Source of the DNA: Pseudomonas sp. SLFW
GTDB lineage: Bacteria; Pseudomonadota; Gammaproteobacteria; Pseudomonadales; Pseudomonadaceae
Assembly: GCF_009905615.1 (NCBI RefSeq)
Contig: NZ_JAAAKW010000004.1
Coordinates: forward strand, 124,001 to 188,000
Direction of reading: 5' to 3'
DNA length: 64,000 bases
Of the stretch, positions 7,937-16,710 are shown in pieces; position 1 is the first letter of the stretch; each line of letters starts with the position of its first letter. The notes under the pieces are model-generated. The model saw only the letters and a list, made by a program, of their open reading frames with translations, made no database searches and had not been told where the DNA came from. A program made the translations under genes and the position numbers.

Positions 7937-9150
7937 GCGTTCGTCTGTCCCAACGCGTGCAGCGCGTTTCCCTGTCTGCCAACGCCGCCGCCAAATCCCG
8001 CGCCACCGAGCTGCGTGATGCCGGTCGCGACATCCTCGACCTGACCACCGGCGAGCCGGATTTTGATACGCCTGAGCACATCAAACAGGCCGCCTACAAA
8101 GCCATCGACGGCGGCGCCACCAAGTACACGCCGACCCCCGGCGTGAAGAAACTGCGCGAGGCCATCCAGCGCAAACTTCAGCGGGAGAACCGTCTCGACT
8201 ACGCACTGCCCTCGATTGTGGTCGGCAACGGCGCCAAACAGATCATCTTCAACGCTTTCGCTTCGACCCTGGATGACGGCGATGAAGTGCTGGTACCTGT
8301 GCCGTACTGGCCGTCGTTTCCGGACATCGTGCGGGTCAACGGTGGCGAGCCGGTGTTCATCGAATGCGGCCTTGAACAGGGCTGCAAACTGACCCCGCAA
8401 CAGCTGGAAAACAGCATCAATGAGCGTACCCGTTGGCTGATCCTCAACGGCCCCGGCAACCCCAGTGGCGCGGTGTACAGCGAGGCGGAACTGCTGGCGC
8501 TGGCCGAGGTGCTGCGCCGTCATCCTCAGGTGCTGGTGCTGCTGGATGAGCTGTACGAACACATTCGCTTCGACGGCAATCCGCCGCTGAGTCTGCTCAA
8601 CGTCGCGCCCGATCTGCAATCCCGTGCCTTGCTGGTGGGCGGGGCTTCGAAGACCTACGCCATGACCGGCTGGCGCATCGGCTTTGGTGCCGGCCCCAAG
8701 GAACTGACCAGCGCCATGACGGTGATTCAGTCGCAATCGACTTCCGGCGCCTCGTCGGTCGGCCAGGCGGCTGCGCTGGCGGCATTCGAAGGCGGGCTGG
8801 CGTTTCTGCCGGAGCAGGTTCAGGCCTATCAGCAGCGTCGTGATCTCTTGATCGCGACGCTGAGCGAGGTGGACGGGCTGGACGTGCTCACGCCGGAAGG
8901 CGGCTTTTTCGTCTTCGTGCGCTGCGCCGGTTTGCTGGGGCGCATTCGTCCCGATGGCCAGCGCCTGAAGGACGACGGCGACGTGGTTGATTACCTGCTG
9001 GAGCAGGGCGTCGCAGGCGTGGCGGGTAGCGCGTATGGGCTGTCGCCGTGGTTCCGCCTGTCCATCGCCACCGCCACCAGCAGCGTGATCGAAGCCGGGC
9101 GCCGGATCGCCGATGCCTGCGCACAGCTGCGTGTCGAGGCGCTGGCATGA
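7933..9150 (+). CDS. Class I/II PLP-dependent aminotransferase
   Basis: A fold-type I aminotransferase of 405 residues. Visible motifs: DLTTGEPDFDTP (36-47), the NGPGNPSGAV loop (172-181), DELYEH (205-210) and the PLP lysine K240 in GGASKTYAMTGWRIG. This arrangement is typical of aspartate/aromatic-type aminotransferases. The substrate is not determinable from sequence, but it sits between the hydroxyacid oxidase (4-base overlap) and the first permease (4-base overlap), so it is translationally coupled to both and probably acts on the imported compound. Confidence 0.9.
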   Translation: MSVRLSQRVQRVSLSANAAAKSRATELRDAGRDILDLTTGEPDFDTPEHIKQAAYKAIDGGATKYTPTPGVKKLREAIQRKLQRENRLDYALPSIVVGNGAKQIIFNAFASTLDDGDEVLVPVPYWPSFPDIVRVNGGEPVFIECGLEQGCKLTPQQLENSINERTRWLILNGPGNPSGAVYSEAELLALAEVLRRHPQVLVLLDELYEHIRFDGNPPLSLLNVAPDLQSRALLVGGASKTYAMTGWRIGFGAGPKELTSAMTVIQSQSTSGASSVGQAAALAAFEGGLAFLPEQVQAYQQRRDLLIATLSEVDGLDVLTPEGGFFVFVRCAGLLGRIRPDGQRLKDDGDVVDYLLEQGVAGVAGSAYGLSPWFRLSIATATSSVIEAGRRIADACAQLRVEALA

Positions 9151-9899
9151 GTCATTGGTTGGCCCCCGATGAATGGCTAACAGGCTTCGTGCAGTGGACG
9201 GCCAGGTTCGGCCTGAACTACAGCTTTCTGCTGGACGCTTATCAGCGCGGTTCGATGGTCAACGGCGCGCTGACGACCGTGTTGCTGTGCCTGTTCACCA
9301 TCGTCGGCAGCCTGCTGGCCGGCGTCGGGCTGGCGGCCATGCTGACCAGCGGCAAGCCCTATCTCGCCAAGCCTGCGCGGGTGTTCATCGAAGTCACCCG
9401 CAACACGCCGACACTGGTGCAGCTGTACTGCGCGTTCCTGGTGTTGAACATGCTCTTGACCCAGGCCGTGGGTGCGGCGAACCCGCTGACGCCGTTCGCC
9501 TGGGTGGTGATCGTGATCTCGCTGCACAAGGGCGCGTTTCATGCCGAGGCCCTGCGCGCCGGGATCGAAGCGGTGCCTGCCGTGACGCTGGAAGCGGCGA
9601 GTTCCCTGGCTTTCAGCAGCCGTCAACTGCTGTGGAATGTACAACTGCCGCTGGCCCTGCGCTTCGCCTTGCCGTCGCTGATCAACAACCTGATCGACCT
9701 GGTGAAGATGACCGCCGTGGCCTCGGCCATCGCCGTGGGCGACATCACGTACGCCTCGATCATGATCTGGACTCAGAGCGACAACGTGCTGGAACTGATG
9801 ATCCTGTTGCTGACGTTTTTCGGCCTGCTCAGCTTCATCGTCAACTGTGTGGGCCGCGCCCTCGAAGCCAAATTGAGGATGCCCGGTTATGGCCATTGA
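9147..9899 (+). CDS. Amino-acid-type ABC transporter permease (first)
   Basis: A 250-residue inner-membrane permease of the polar amino acid family, with several hydrophobic segments and the conserved ATPase-contact segment EALRAGIEAVPAVTLEAASSL. The ATG at 9147 overlaps the aminotransferase stop as ATGA; the longer open frame upstream lies in another gene. It overlaps the second permease by 11 bases. It should form a heterodimer with that permease and receive substrate from the binding proteins at 4767 and 5636. Confidence 0.9.
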   Translation: MSHWLAPDEWLTGFVQWTARFGLNYSFLLDAYQRGSMVNGALTTVLLCLFTIVGSLLAGVGLAAMLTSGKPYLAKPARVFIEVTRNTPTLVQLYCAFLVLNMLLTQAVGAANPLTPFAWVVIVISLHKGAFHAEALRAGIEAVPAVTLEAASSLAFSSRQLLWNVQLPLALRFALPSLINNLIDLVKMTAVASAIAVGDITYASIMIWTQSDNVLELMILLLTFFGLLSFIVNCVGRALEAKLRMPGYGH

Positions 9900-10677
9900 A
9901 TCGTCCGCGACCCTGCCGCTGTCCTGGCCCCGGCGTCATCCGGGCAAACTGGTGCTGGTCGCTGCGTTGTTGGCGTTCCTGATCTTCGGCGCACCCAAAA
10001 GCCCGGTGTTCGCCGCGCTTTACGAGTGGTCGCCCGCACTGGCCGTGGGCTTCGGGCAGAACATTCTGATCAGCCTGTTGGCCATTGCCATCGGCTCGGT
10101 ATTGGGCCTGTTAATCGGCGCGCTGGGCGTGTCGCCGCTGTGGATCACGCGGCTCCCTGCGCGAATCTGGGTGCAGGTGTTTCGCAACGCGCCATGGCTG
10201 GTGCTGATCTATTTCACCACCTACGTCTTTCCGTTCGAGCTGCACATTGGCAAATCGTGGATCGCCTTTCCCGACTGGGTGAAAGTCACCATCGGCCTGG
10301 CGCTGCCCGCCAGCGCCAACGTTGCGGAAATCTTTCGCGGGGCCATCGGCTCGATCCCCAGCACCCAGTGGGAAGCCTCGCGTTCGCTGGCGTTCACCCG
10401 TGGGCAAATCTTCCGTTCGATCATCCTGCCGCAGTGCTTCAAGCGCATGCTGCCGCCGTGGATGAACCTCTACGCGGTGATCACCATGGGCACCGCGCTG
10501 GCCTCGTTGGTGGGGGTGCATGACCTGATCGACACCGCGCAGATCGCCAGCAATACGGTCAACCGCACGGGCTTTACGGTACTGATTTACTTCAGTGTGC
10601 TGGCGCTGTTTTTCACCTATTGCTACCCGATTTCCCGACTCACTCAATTCCTGGAGCGACGTTATGCCTTCTCCTGA
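9889..10677 (+). CDS. Amino-acid-type ABC transporter permease (second)
   Basis: A 262-residue partner permease. It has the same family signature, with the loop AEIFRGAIGSIPSTQWEAS that docks on the ATPase, and four to five predicted membrane segments (for example LLAIAIGSVLGLLIGAL). The gene overlaps both neighbours by 11 and 14 bases, typical of tight translational coupling of HisM/HisQ-like pairs. Confidence 0.9.
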   Translation: MAIESSATLPLSWPRRHPGKLVLVAALLAFLIFGAPKSPVFAALYEWSPALAVGFGQNILISLLAIAIGSVLGLLIGALGVSPLWITRLPARIWVQVFRNAPWLVLIYFTTYVFPFELHIGKSWIAFPDWVKVTIGLALPASANVAEIFRGAIGSIPSTQWEASRSLAFTRGQIFRSIILPQCFKRMLPPWMNLYAVITMGTALASLVGVHDLIDTAQIASNTVNRTGFTVLIYFSVLALFFTYCYPISRLTQFLERRYAFS

Positions 10678-11503
10678 AACGCGCGCCGAGCAACCCCTGA
10701 TCAGCCTGCGCGACATTCATCTTTCGTTCGGCAGCAACCGCGTGCTCAAGGGCATCGACCTCGACGTGCAGCGCGGCCAGGCGGTGTCGATCATCGGCCC
10801 GTCGGGCTCGGGCAAGTCGACGATCCTGCGCTGCATCACCGGCCTGTTGCAGCCCCAGCGCGGCACGATTCGCGTGGGCGACACCGAGGTGCACACGCTG
10901 GCCAACGAGGCGCAGCGCATCCAATTGCGCAAGCGCGTGGGGTTCGTGTTTCAGCAGTACAACCTGTTCCCGCACTTGTCGGTGCTGGAAAACCTCGTCA
11001 TCGCGCCGCGAAAGGTGCTGGGGCGCAATTCGGTGGACGCCGAGAAAGAAGCCCGCGCCTTGCTCGCCAAGGTGCGCATGGAACACAAGGCCGATGCGTA
11101 TCCGGGGCAGTTGTCCGGCGGCCAGCAACAGCGGGTGGCGATCGCCCGCGCACTGGCGATGCGGCCCGAGCTGATCCTCTTTGATGAAGTGACCTCGGCG
11201 CTGGACCCGGAAACCGTGGGCGAAGTATTGACGGTGATTCGCGAGCTGACCGAAGAGGGCATGACCTGCGTGCTGGTGACCCACGAGATGCGCTTCGCCG
11301 AGGACATCAGCGACGTGGTGTATTTCACCGAAAACGGCCTGATCGTCGAGCACGGCAGCGCCGAACAGATTTTCCAGCGCCCCACCAGCGAGCGCACCCA
11401 GACCTTTTTGCGCCACGCCCTGGGCGATGCCGGACGTCGTCCGGTGGCCAGCGGCGACCCGTTTCTATTGAGCAATATCAGCCGGTACAGCCTGTCGGTT
11501 TGA
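10664..11503 (+). CDS. Amino-acid-type ABC transporter ATP-binding protein
   Basis: A 279-residue ATPase subunit. Walker A GPSGSGKST is at residues 45-53, followed by the Q-loop (FVFQQYNLFPH), the signature LSGGQQQR, Walker B LILFDEVTSALDP and the switch histidine in LVTHEM. The start at 10664 (ATGCCTTCTCCT) overlaps the second permease; an upstream in-frame start would extend into that gene. It is about 30 residues longer than typical GlnQ-type ATPases, with an extra C-terminal tail after the FLRHAL motif. It powers the transporter encoded by the four genes upstream. Confidence 0.92.
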   Translation: MPSPETRAEQPLISLRDIHLSFGSNRVLKGIDLDVQRGQAVSIIGPSGSGKSTILRCITGLLQPQRGTIRVGDTEVHTLANEAQRIQLRKRVGFVFQQYNLFPHLSVLENLVIAPRKVLGRNSVDAEKEARALLAKVRMEHKADAYPGQLSGGQQQRVAIARALAMRPELILFDEVTSALDPETVGEVLTVIRELTEEGMTCVLVTHEMRFAEDISDVVYFTENGLIVEHGSAEQIFQRPTSERTQTFLRHALGDAGRRPVASGDPFLLSNISRYSLSV

Positions 11504-11546
11504 CGGGCCGCGACTGGCGATCAATGACTAATAAAAGGAGCACCTG

Positions 11547-12143
11547 ATGAGCATCGAAACCCGCAGCCCCGTGATCGAAGATTTCCTTCAGAAAATCCGC
11601 GTCATTCACCAACGCGGCGTGGACCGCGCAGCGCTGAAAGAAATCGTCAGCCTGCTGGAAGGCCTGGCCGAACGTCACGACCTGTTCAACTTCGACACCT
11701 TCCCGGCGCCGGTTCCGGGGGAGGGCGACACTGCGTTTCGTTATCGCCTGAACGACGACGGCGAGACGCCTACGCTCTACATGAACTCGCTGCTGCCGGG
11801 CAAAAGCACGTTGCCGCACAACCACGAAACCTGGGCGGTGATCGTGGCGGTGCAGGGTCAGGAGATTAACTACGTCTGGGCCCGCACCGACGATGGCAGT
11901 GACCCGACGTTCGCCAGGCTGGAGCTGGAAAAGGAAGTCGTGGTGCAACCGGGCACGTCGATCAGCTTCCTCGGCGAGGACCTGCACGGCATCAAAGTCG
12001 ACGGCGAAACCCCGACCCTGCATTTCCACCTGTACGGCCGTCCGCTGGAGTCGCTGAACGGGCGTTACGGCGTCAACACCGAAGGCAAGGTTCTCAACTA
12101 CAACGCTTCGCAAATGGCGCCGTCCATCAAGGCCTTCGCATGA
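11547..12143 (+). CDS. Cysteine dioxygenase-like cupin (thiol dioxygenase family)
   Basis: A 198-residue cupin resembling the cysteine/3-mercaptopropionate dioxygenases, which use non-haem Fe(II) to turn a thiol into a sulfinate. The metal ligands appear as H91 and H93 in LPHNHETWAV, and H147 in EDLHGIK. The C-terminal HFHLYG (159-164) aligns with the Ser-x-His-x-Tyr triad of known thiol dioxygenases, but the Ser position is His159. RBS AGGAG precedes the ATG. I recall that P. aeruginosa has such a gene beside a rhodanese gene, which matches this context. Substrate unknown; likely a small thiol produced in this operon. Confidence 0.78.
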   Translation: MSIETRSPVIEDFLQKIRVIHQRGVDRAALKEIVSLLEGLAERHDLFNFDTFPAPVPGEGDTAFRYRLNDDGETPTLYMNSLLPGKSTLPHNHETWAVIVAVQGQEINYVWARTDDGSDPTFARLELEKEVVVQPGTSISFLGEDLHGIKVDGETPTLHFHLYGRPLESLNGRYGVNTEGKVLNYNASQMAPSIKAFA

Positions 12144-12796
12144 TCGACCTCTACTACTGGCCCACCGGCAACGGCCTGAAAGTCGGCATTCTCCTCGAAG
12201 AGCTCGGGCAAGAATATCGACTGTTGCCCATCAACATTCGCACCGGCCAGCAGAAGCAGGATTTCTTCCAGAAGATCAGCGCCAACGGGCGGATTCCGGC
12301 GATTGTCGATCATTCTCCTGTGTCCGCGGGCGAGCCGCTGAGCCTCTTCGAATCCGGGGCTATTCTCAATTATCTGGCGAACAAGGCCGGGCGTTTTCTC
12401 CCGCCAGAAGGTACCGCGGAGCGCCAGCGCGTGCAGGAGTGGCTGTTCTGGCAGGTGGGGCATGTCACGCCGTACCTGAGCCAATGGCAGGTGTTCAGGG
12501 AAAAGGCGCCGGAGCCGATTCCATTCGCCCTCGACCTGCTTGGCGCTGAAGCCGCGCGGTTGTATGGCGTGCTGGAAAAACGCCTGGGTGAAGTGCCGTA
12601 TGTGGCGGGTGATTATTCGATTGCCGACATCGCGATCTTCCCGTGGATTCAGCCGCTGCGTCAGGGCCAGGACCTGGCGGATTACCCGAACATCCACGCC
12701 TGGCGCGAACGCATCAAGGCCCGACCAGCCGTACAACGTGCGTACGAGAAGGGCCGGGAAGTGGCGGCGGGCGAGAAGTCGTTGGTGTTGCAGTAA
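12140..12796 (+). CDS. Glutathione S-transferase, YfcG/YghU-like disulfide oxidoreductase
   Basis: A 218-residue GST. The N-terminal thioredoxin-like half (IDLYYWPTGNGLKVGILLEE) and IPAIVDHSP...EPLSLFESGAIL strongly resemble E. coli YfcG, a Nu-class GST that reduces disulfides with glutathione. The C-terminal helical domain includes QEWLFWQVG and VAGDYSIADIAIFPW. It overlaps the dioxygenase-like gene by 4 bases. A glutathione-dependent disulfide reductase would suit an operon that imports a disulfide such as cystine or a mixed disulfide. Confidence 0.88.
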   Translation: MIDLYYWPTGNGLKVGILLEELGQEYRLLPINIRTGQQKQDFFQKISANGRIPAIVDHSPVSAGEPLSLFESGAILNYLANKAGRFLPPEGTAERQRVQEWLFWQVGHVTPYLSQWQVFREKAPEPIPFALDLLGAEAARLYGVLEKRLGEVPYVAGDYSIADIAIFPWIQPLRQGQDLADYPNIHAWRERIKARPAVQRAYEKGREVAAGEKSLVLQ

Positions 12797-12810
12797 CCCC
12801 ACCCCTGTCC

Positions 12811-12947
12811 CTGTAGGAGCGTGGCTTGTCCCGCGACCGGCGACGAAGTCGTCGTAAATCTGTTGAATTCGGCTCATCTGACACGGCCGGGTGTATGGAT
12901 TTGCGACTGCTTCGCAGCCGGTCGCGGGACAAGCCGCGCTCCTACAA
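12811..12947. repeat. REP pair (GAGCGTGGCTTGTCCCGCGA type)
   Basis: Inverted copies at 12811-12837 and 12921-12947 of a third REP family, between the GST and the rhodanese fusion gene. The pair sits inside the presumed operon, so it could terminate or stabilise the upstream mRNA and reduce expression of the last gene. Confidence 0.8.
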
Positions 12948-12998
12948 GGTCGCGTTAGTCACAAGACCAAGCCACACGACAGAATCACGAGAACCCCC

Positions 12999-15740
12999 AT
13001 GAGCCAAAAAGTCACCCCGCACCACCTGCAAACCTGGCTGTTCGACGGCCAGGAAATCGCCCTGTTCGATGTGCGAGAGCACGGCCAGTACGGCGAAGCG
13101 CATCTGTTTCACGGGGTGAACGTGCCCTACAGCCGCCTTGAACTCGAAGCCCGCCGTCTGGCGCCCAACCCCAACGTGCGTCTGGTGGTCTACGACCAGA
13201 CCGGCAATGACATTTCGCGCAAGGCCGCGCAGCGTCTGGAGACGTTAGGCTACCGTCGCGTGCACGTGCTTGAGGGCGGCGCCGACGGTTGGCAGGCGGC
13301 GGGTTTGCAATTGTTCGCCGGGGTGCATGTGCCGTCCAAGGCGTTTGGTGAGTTGGTGGAAGAGGCCAGTCACACACCGCACATCAGTGCCAACGAGCTG
13401 GCGGAGTGGCAGGCCAAAGGTGAGCCGCTGGTGGTCCTCGATGGCCGCCCGTTCGACGAATACCGCAAGATGACCATTCCCGGTTCCATCTGCTGCCCGA
13501 ACGGCGAACTGGGCTATCGCCTGAAAGACCTGGTGGCGGATGACACCACCCCCATCGTCGTCAATTGCGCCGGTCGCACCCGCAGCATCATCGGCGCACA
13601 GACCCTCATCGACCTCGGCGTGAAGAACCCGGTCTACGCGCTGGAAAACGGCACGCAGGGCTGGTACCTCGCCGATCTGCCGCTTGAACACGGCAGCGCG
13701 CGGCGCTATCCGGACGTATCGCCCACCGCGTCGTTGGCCCCGCAGCGCGACGCCGCGCTACAGCTGGCTAAACGTGCCGGTGTGCAAACGGTCAAGGCCG
13801 AGCAGGTCATCGCGTGGTCGCAGGACCCGTCACGCAGCCTGTTTCTGGGCGATGTGCGTACGCCGGAAGAGTTTGCCCTCGGCAGTTTGCCGGGTGCACA
13901 ACACACGCCTGGCGGGCAGCTGATTCAGTCCACTGATCTTTATGTCGGGGTGCGCGGGGCGCGTCTGGTGCTGCTCGACAACGACGGCGTCCGTGCCCCC
14001 ATCGTTGCCAGTTGGCTACGTCAGTTGGGGCATGAGGCCTATGTCCTGGAAGGCGGTTTGCAGAGTGGCCTGGCGTTGCCGGTCAGGGCTGAGTCGTATG
14101 CGCCGGCGTTGCCTGAAATCAGCGCGGCGGCTTTGCAGGATGCGCTGCGGGACGACACCGTTGCGCTGATCGATCTGCGCAGCAGCATGGCCTATCGCAA
14201 AGCACACATTGCCGGGTCGGTGTGGTCGATTCGCACGCGCCTGGCGGATGATCTTGCTGCTCAGACCCAGCCGATCGTCCTCGTCGCAGACGATGCAAAC
14301 CTCGCCGCCATCGCCACCTTTGAGCTGCCAGAATCGCAACGTCAGCACGTCCGCTGGCTGGATTTCAAAACCTGGCAGGCAGCGGGTTTTGCGCTGGCCG
14401 AAGATGCCTGCAATCCAGCCGACGAGCAGTGCATCGATTTCCTGTTCTTCACCCATGATCGCCACTCGGGCAACAAAGACGCCGCACGCCAATACCTGGC
14501 GTGGGAAATCGGCTTGCTGGGGCAGATGACAACGCAGGAAATTGCCACCCTCAAGCCCTTGGCATCCAGCGCAAACGAGAACCGGGTGCGCACGCGCCTG
14601 ATCCACGCCGCCCGAGGGGAAAAGGGCAGCGGCGTGCGCTGGGTCAACCCGTCCGTGTCCCGCATGAGCACCGTGTTGTTCGACAGCCTCGGCGACATGC
14701 GCGACGCGCGCAAACGCCGCGACACCGAACGCGTGCTGACCTACGGCGCGCGGGGCAATCCGACGGCGTTCGAGCTGGAAGATCTGGTCACGGAACTGGA
14801 AGGCGGCTATCGCACGCGCCTGTTCAGTACCGGACTGGCAGCCGTCGCGCAGACCTTTCTGGCGTACCTGCGCCCCGGCGATCACGTGCTGATAACTGAC
14901 GCGGTGTACTCGCCGGTGCGGCAAGTGGCCGAGGAGTTCCTCAAACCGTTCGGCATTCAATACAGCTACTTCAATGCCGACGGCAGCGGGCTGGAAGGCA
15001 AACTGCAAACCAACACCAAAATGGTCTATGCCGAGGTGCCCGGTTCACTGTTGTACGAACTGGCCGACCTGCCGGCCATTGCCACGCTGTGCAAGGCGCG
15101 GGGAATTTTGCTGGCGGTGGATAACACCTACGGCTCGGGCTACCAGTACCGACCGCTGACACTGGGCGCGGACATTTCCATCATGGCCCTGACCAAATAC
15201 CTGTCAGGGCACAGCGACGTGGTGATGGGCAGCGTCTGTACCACCCAAGCCGTCTGGCAACCGTTGGCCGTCATGACGGACACCTTCGGCAGCGTCGTCA
15301 GCCCCGATGACGCTTACCTCGTGCTGCGCGGCGCCCGCACCCTCGCCACCCGGCTGGACGCCCATCAGCGCCAGGCCCTGGAGGTCGCGCGCTGGCTTCA
15401 GCAGCATCCTCAGGTCAAACGCGTCTTCCACCCGGCGCTGCCCGATCATCCGAACCACGCCCTGTGGAAACGCGACTTCACCGGCAGCAACGGCCTGCTC
15501 ACCTTCGAACTGGCTGACAACGATCCCACCTTGCAGGCGCCGTTCATCGAAGCCCTCAACCTGTTTGGCCTTGGCGCGTCGTGGGGCGGTTTCGAAAGCC
15601 TGATCATCCCCGCCAACGTCCACGACCGACAGAACGCTACCGACAAGACCCTCAACCCGCTGCTGAGATTGCACATCGGGCTGGAGGACGTCAGCGCGTT
15701 GATCGAAGACCTGGAAAGAGGGTTTGCGGCGATTCGGTGA
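12999..15740 (+). CDS. Four-rhodanese-domain / cystathionine beta-lyase-like fusion protein
   Basis: A 913-residue fusion. Four rhodanese domains run at about residues 5-106, 126-233, 264-362 and 374-468, followed by a Cys/Met-metabolism PLP enzyme at about 535-913. Only domain 2 has a catalytic cysteine loop (C190 in NCAGRTRS); the equivalent loops of domains 1, 3 and 4 carry Asp66, Asp327/Asn328 and Ala430/Asp431. The PLP lysine is K733 (ALTKYLSGHSD). Rhodaneses transfer sulfane sulfur; cystathionine beta-lyases cleave C-S bonds. The fusion could release sulfur from a cysteine derivative and pass it to C190. I chose the ATG at 12999, since the open frame to 12891 runs through a REP element. 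It is the last gene of the sulfur operon. Confidence 0.87.
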   Translation: MSQKVTPHHLQTWLFDGQEIALFDVREHGQYGEAHLFHGVNVPYSRLELEARRLAPNPNVRLVVYDQTGNDISRKAAQRLETLGYRRVHVLEGGADGWQAAGLQLFAGVHVPSKAFGELVEEASHTPHISANELAEWQAKGEPLVVLDGRPFDEYRKMTIPGSICCPNGELGYRLKDLVADDTTPIVVNCAGRTRSIIGAQTLIDLGVKNPVYALENGTQGWYLADLPLEHGSARRYPDVSPTASLAPQRDAALQLAKRAGVQTVKAEQVIAWSQDPSRSLFLGDVRTPEEFALGSLPGAQHTPGGQLIQSTDLYVGVRGARLVLLDNDGVRAPIVASWLRQLGHEAYVLEGGLQSGLALPVRAESYAPALPEISAAALQDALRDDTVALIDLRSSMAYRKAHIAGSVWSIRTRLADDLAAQTQPIVLVADDANLAAIATFELPESQRQHVRWLDFKTWQAAGFALAEDACNPADEQCIDFLFFTHDRHSGNKDAARQYLAWEIGLLGQMTTQEIATLKPLASSANENRVRTRLIHAARGEKGSGVRWVNPSVSRMSTVLFDSLGDMRDARKRRDTERVLTYGARGNPTAFELEDLVTELEGGYRTRLFSTGLAAVAQTFLAYLRPGDHVLITDAVYSPVRQVAEEFLKPFGIQYSYFNADGSGLEGKLQTNTKMVYAEVPGSLLYELADLPAIATLCKARGILLAVDNTYGSGYQYRPLTLGADISIMALTKYLSGHSDVVMGSVCTTQAVWQPLAVMTDTFGSVVSPDDAYLVLRGARTLATRLDAHQRQALEVARWLQQHPQVKRVFHPALPDHPNHALWKRDFTGSNGLLTFELADNDPTLQAPFIEALNLFGLGASWGGFESLIIPANVHDRQNATDKTLNPLLRLHIGLEDVSALIEDLERGFAAIR

Positions 15741-15765
15741 TTTTCACAATACAGCGCAGCTCATC

Positions 15766-15857
15766 CTGTGGGAGCGAATTCATTCGCGAACAATGGACCA
15801 GCCGATAGAGATGCGTCGGTAGAGCTGGCCCTTCGCGAATAAATTCGCTACCACGGG
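15766..15857. repeat. REP pair (GAATTCATTCGCGA type)
   Basis: Inverted copies flank a spacer of about 40 bases just after the rhodanese fusion gene. From here to 15975 I see no gene. Confidence 0.78.
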
Positions 15858-15975
15858 GACCGTGTCACATCAGGGGCGCGGGTGCTCAATAAATATGTAC
15901 CGCACATGCTTTTCTTTATGCCGTCATCATTCGTCCTTGAGTTTTCAATGAACACTGGCGATGAGACGACATGGA

Positions 15976-16493
15976 ATGGCCACGGCGCTAAGGAATCAGA
16001 TTTTCCGGTCCCGAGCCCGTGCACTCATCAACGAAAAAATGGGCAGTGCCTTCGAGACGAGTGCGCTCGGCATCGACGGCCGACGGGTGGGATTCGAGCC
16101 TATTGATCGAGCCGCCATCACAGCCTGCGAACACTGGGAAGGCAGCACCTACCCTTGGGAGCTTGTTTCAGGTTGGAAGAAATCGGATGCAAAGGGTTTT
16201 GACCTCGCCATTTGGTACGACCAGACATTGTGCGGCTTGTGTTATGCAACCCCACGTCAAAGCCGGCTTACGATCAAAATCATTCTTCTCGAAGGAAACC
16301 CGGGAGCGAGCATCCGCTCAAAGGGCTTATTGCACCTCTCGCCTTAATGGGAGTCGACCTTTACGCGCAAATGCTGGGTTGTCGCGAGATCGAGATACAG
16401 CAGCCAGCGGCGGATGCCGTAGCGTATTACCAGGCGCTGGGATTTCAGTTTGATGAGGCCCGCCGCCTTGTCATTTCGGTAGGTGGCTCCTAA
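15976..16493 (+). pseudogene. GNAT-like N-acetyltransferase, frameshifted
   Basis: Two overlapping reading frames together make one protein of the GNAT-like type. The first frame (15976-16347, from MATALRNQIFRSRARALINE) ends LTIKIILLEGNPG before drifting into non-family sequence. The family continuation HPLKGLIAPLALMGVDLYAQ...AVAYYQALGFQF is in the frame that closes at 16493. The switch is a -1 shift near 16296-16302, where the sequence reads A AAC CCG, formally an X-XXY-YYZ heptamer. A one-base deletion making a pseudogene is the simplest reading; programmed frameshifting or a sequencing error are alternatives. Confidence 0.65.
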
Positions 16494-16527
16494 CATGGCC
16501 GTCATTGAGCAGACGCAGGAGGTGTCT

Positions 16528-16698
16528 ATGAACGCCAAAAAACGCAAAGCAAAAATGCAGCTAATGATTGAGCTGAAAGGCGAGGCACGGATGCTTGCCG
16601 ATGTTTTTTCGGAGAATCAAAAGCGTTTTTTACGAGTAGGTCTTGCCCTTGGTAAAGACCTTGAGCCACCAGGCCCACTGGCTGGGCCCAGAGGTTGA
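16528..16698 (+). CDS. Small basic hypothetical protein (56 aa)
   Basis: A short frame preceded by an excellent ribosome site (AGGAGG, 6 bases before ATG) and followed by a strong terminator, which argues that it is a real gene. The product begins MNAKKRKAKMQLMIELKG, is Lys/Arg-rich at the N-terminus, and ends in a Pro/Gly stretch. I do not recognise a family. In-frame starts at 16495 and 16483 would lengthen it but lack a good ribosome site. It lies 34 bases after the broken acetyltransferase and may be cotranscribed with it. Confidence 0.6.
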   Translation: MNAKKRKAKMQLMIELKGEARMLADVFSENQKRFLRVGLALGKDLEPPGPLAGPRG

Positions 16699-16710
16699 AT
16701 ACTCAAATAA

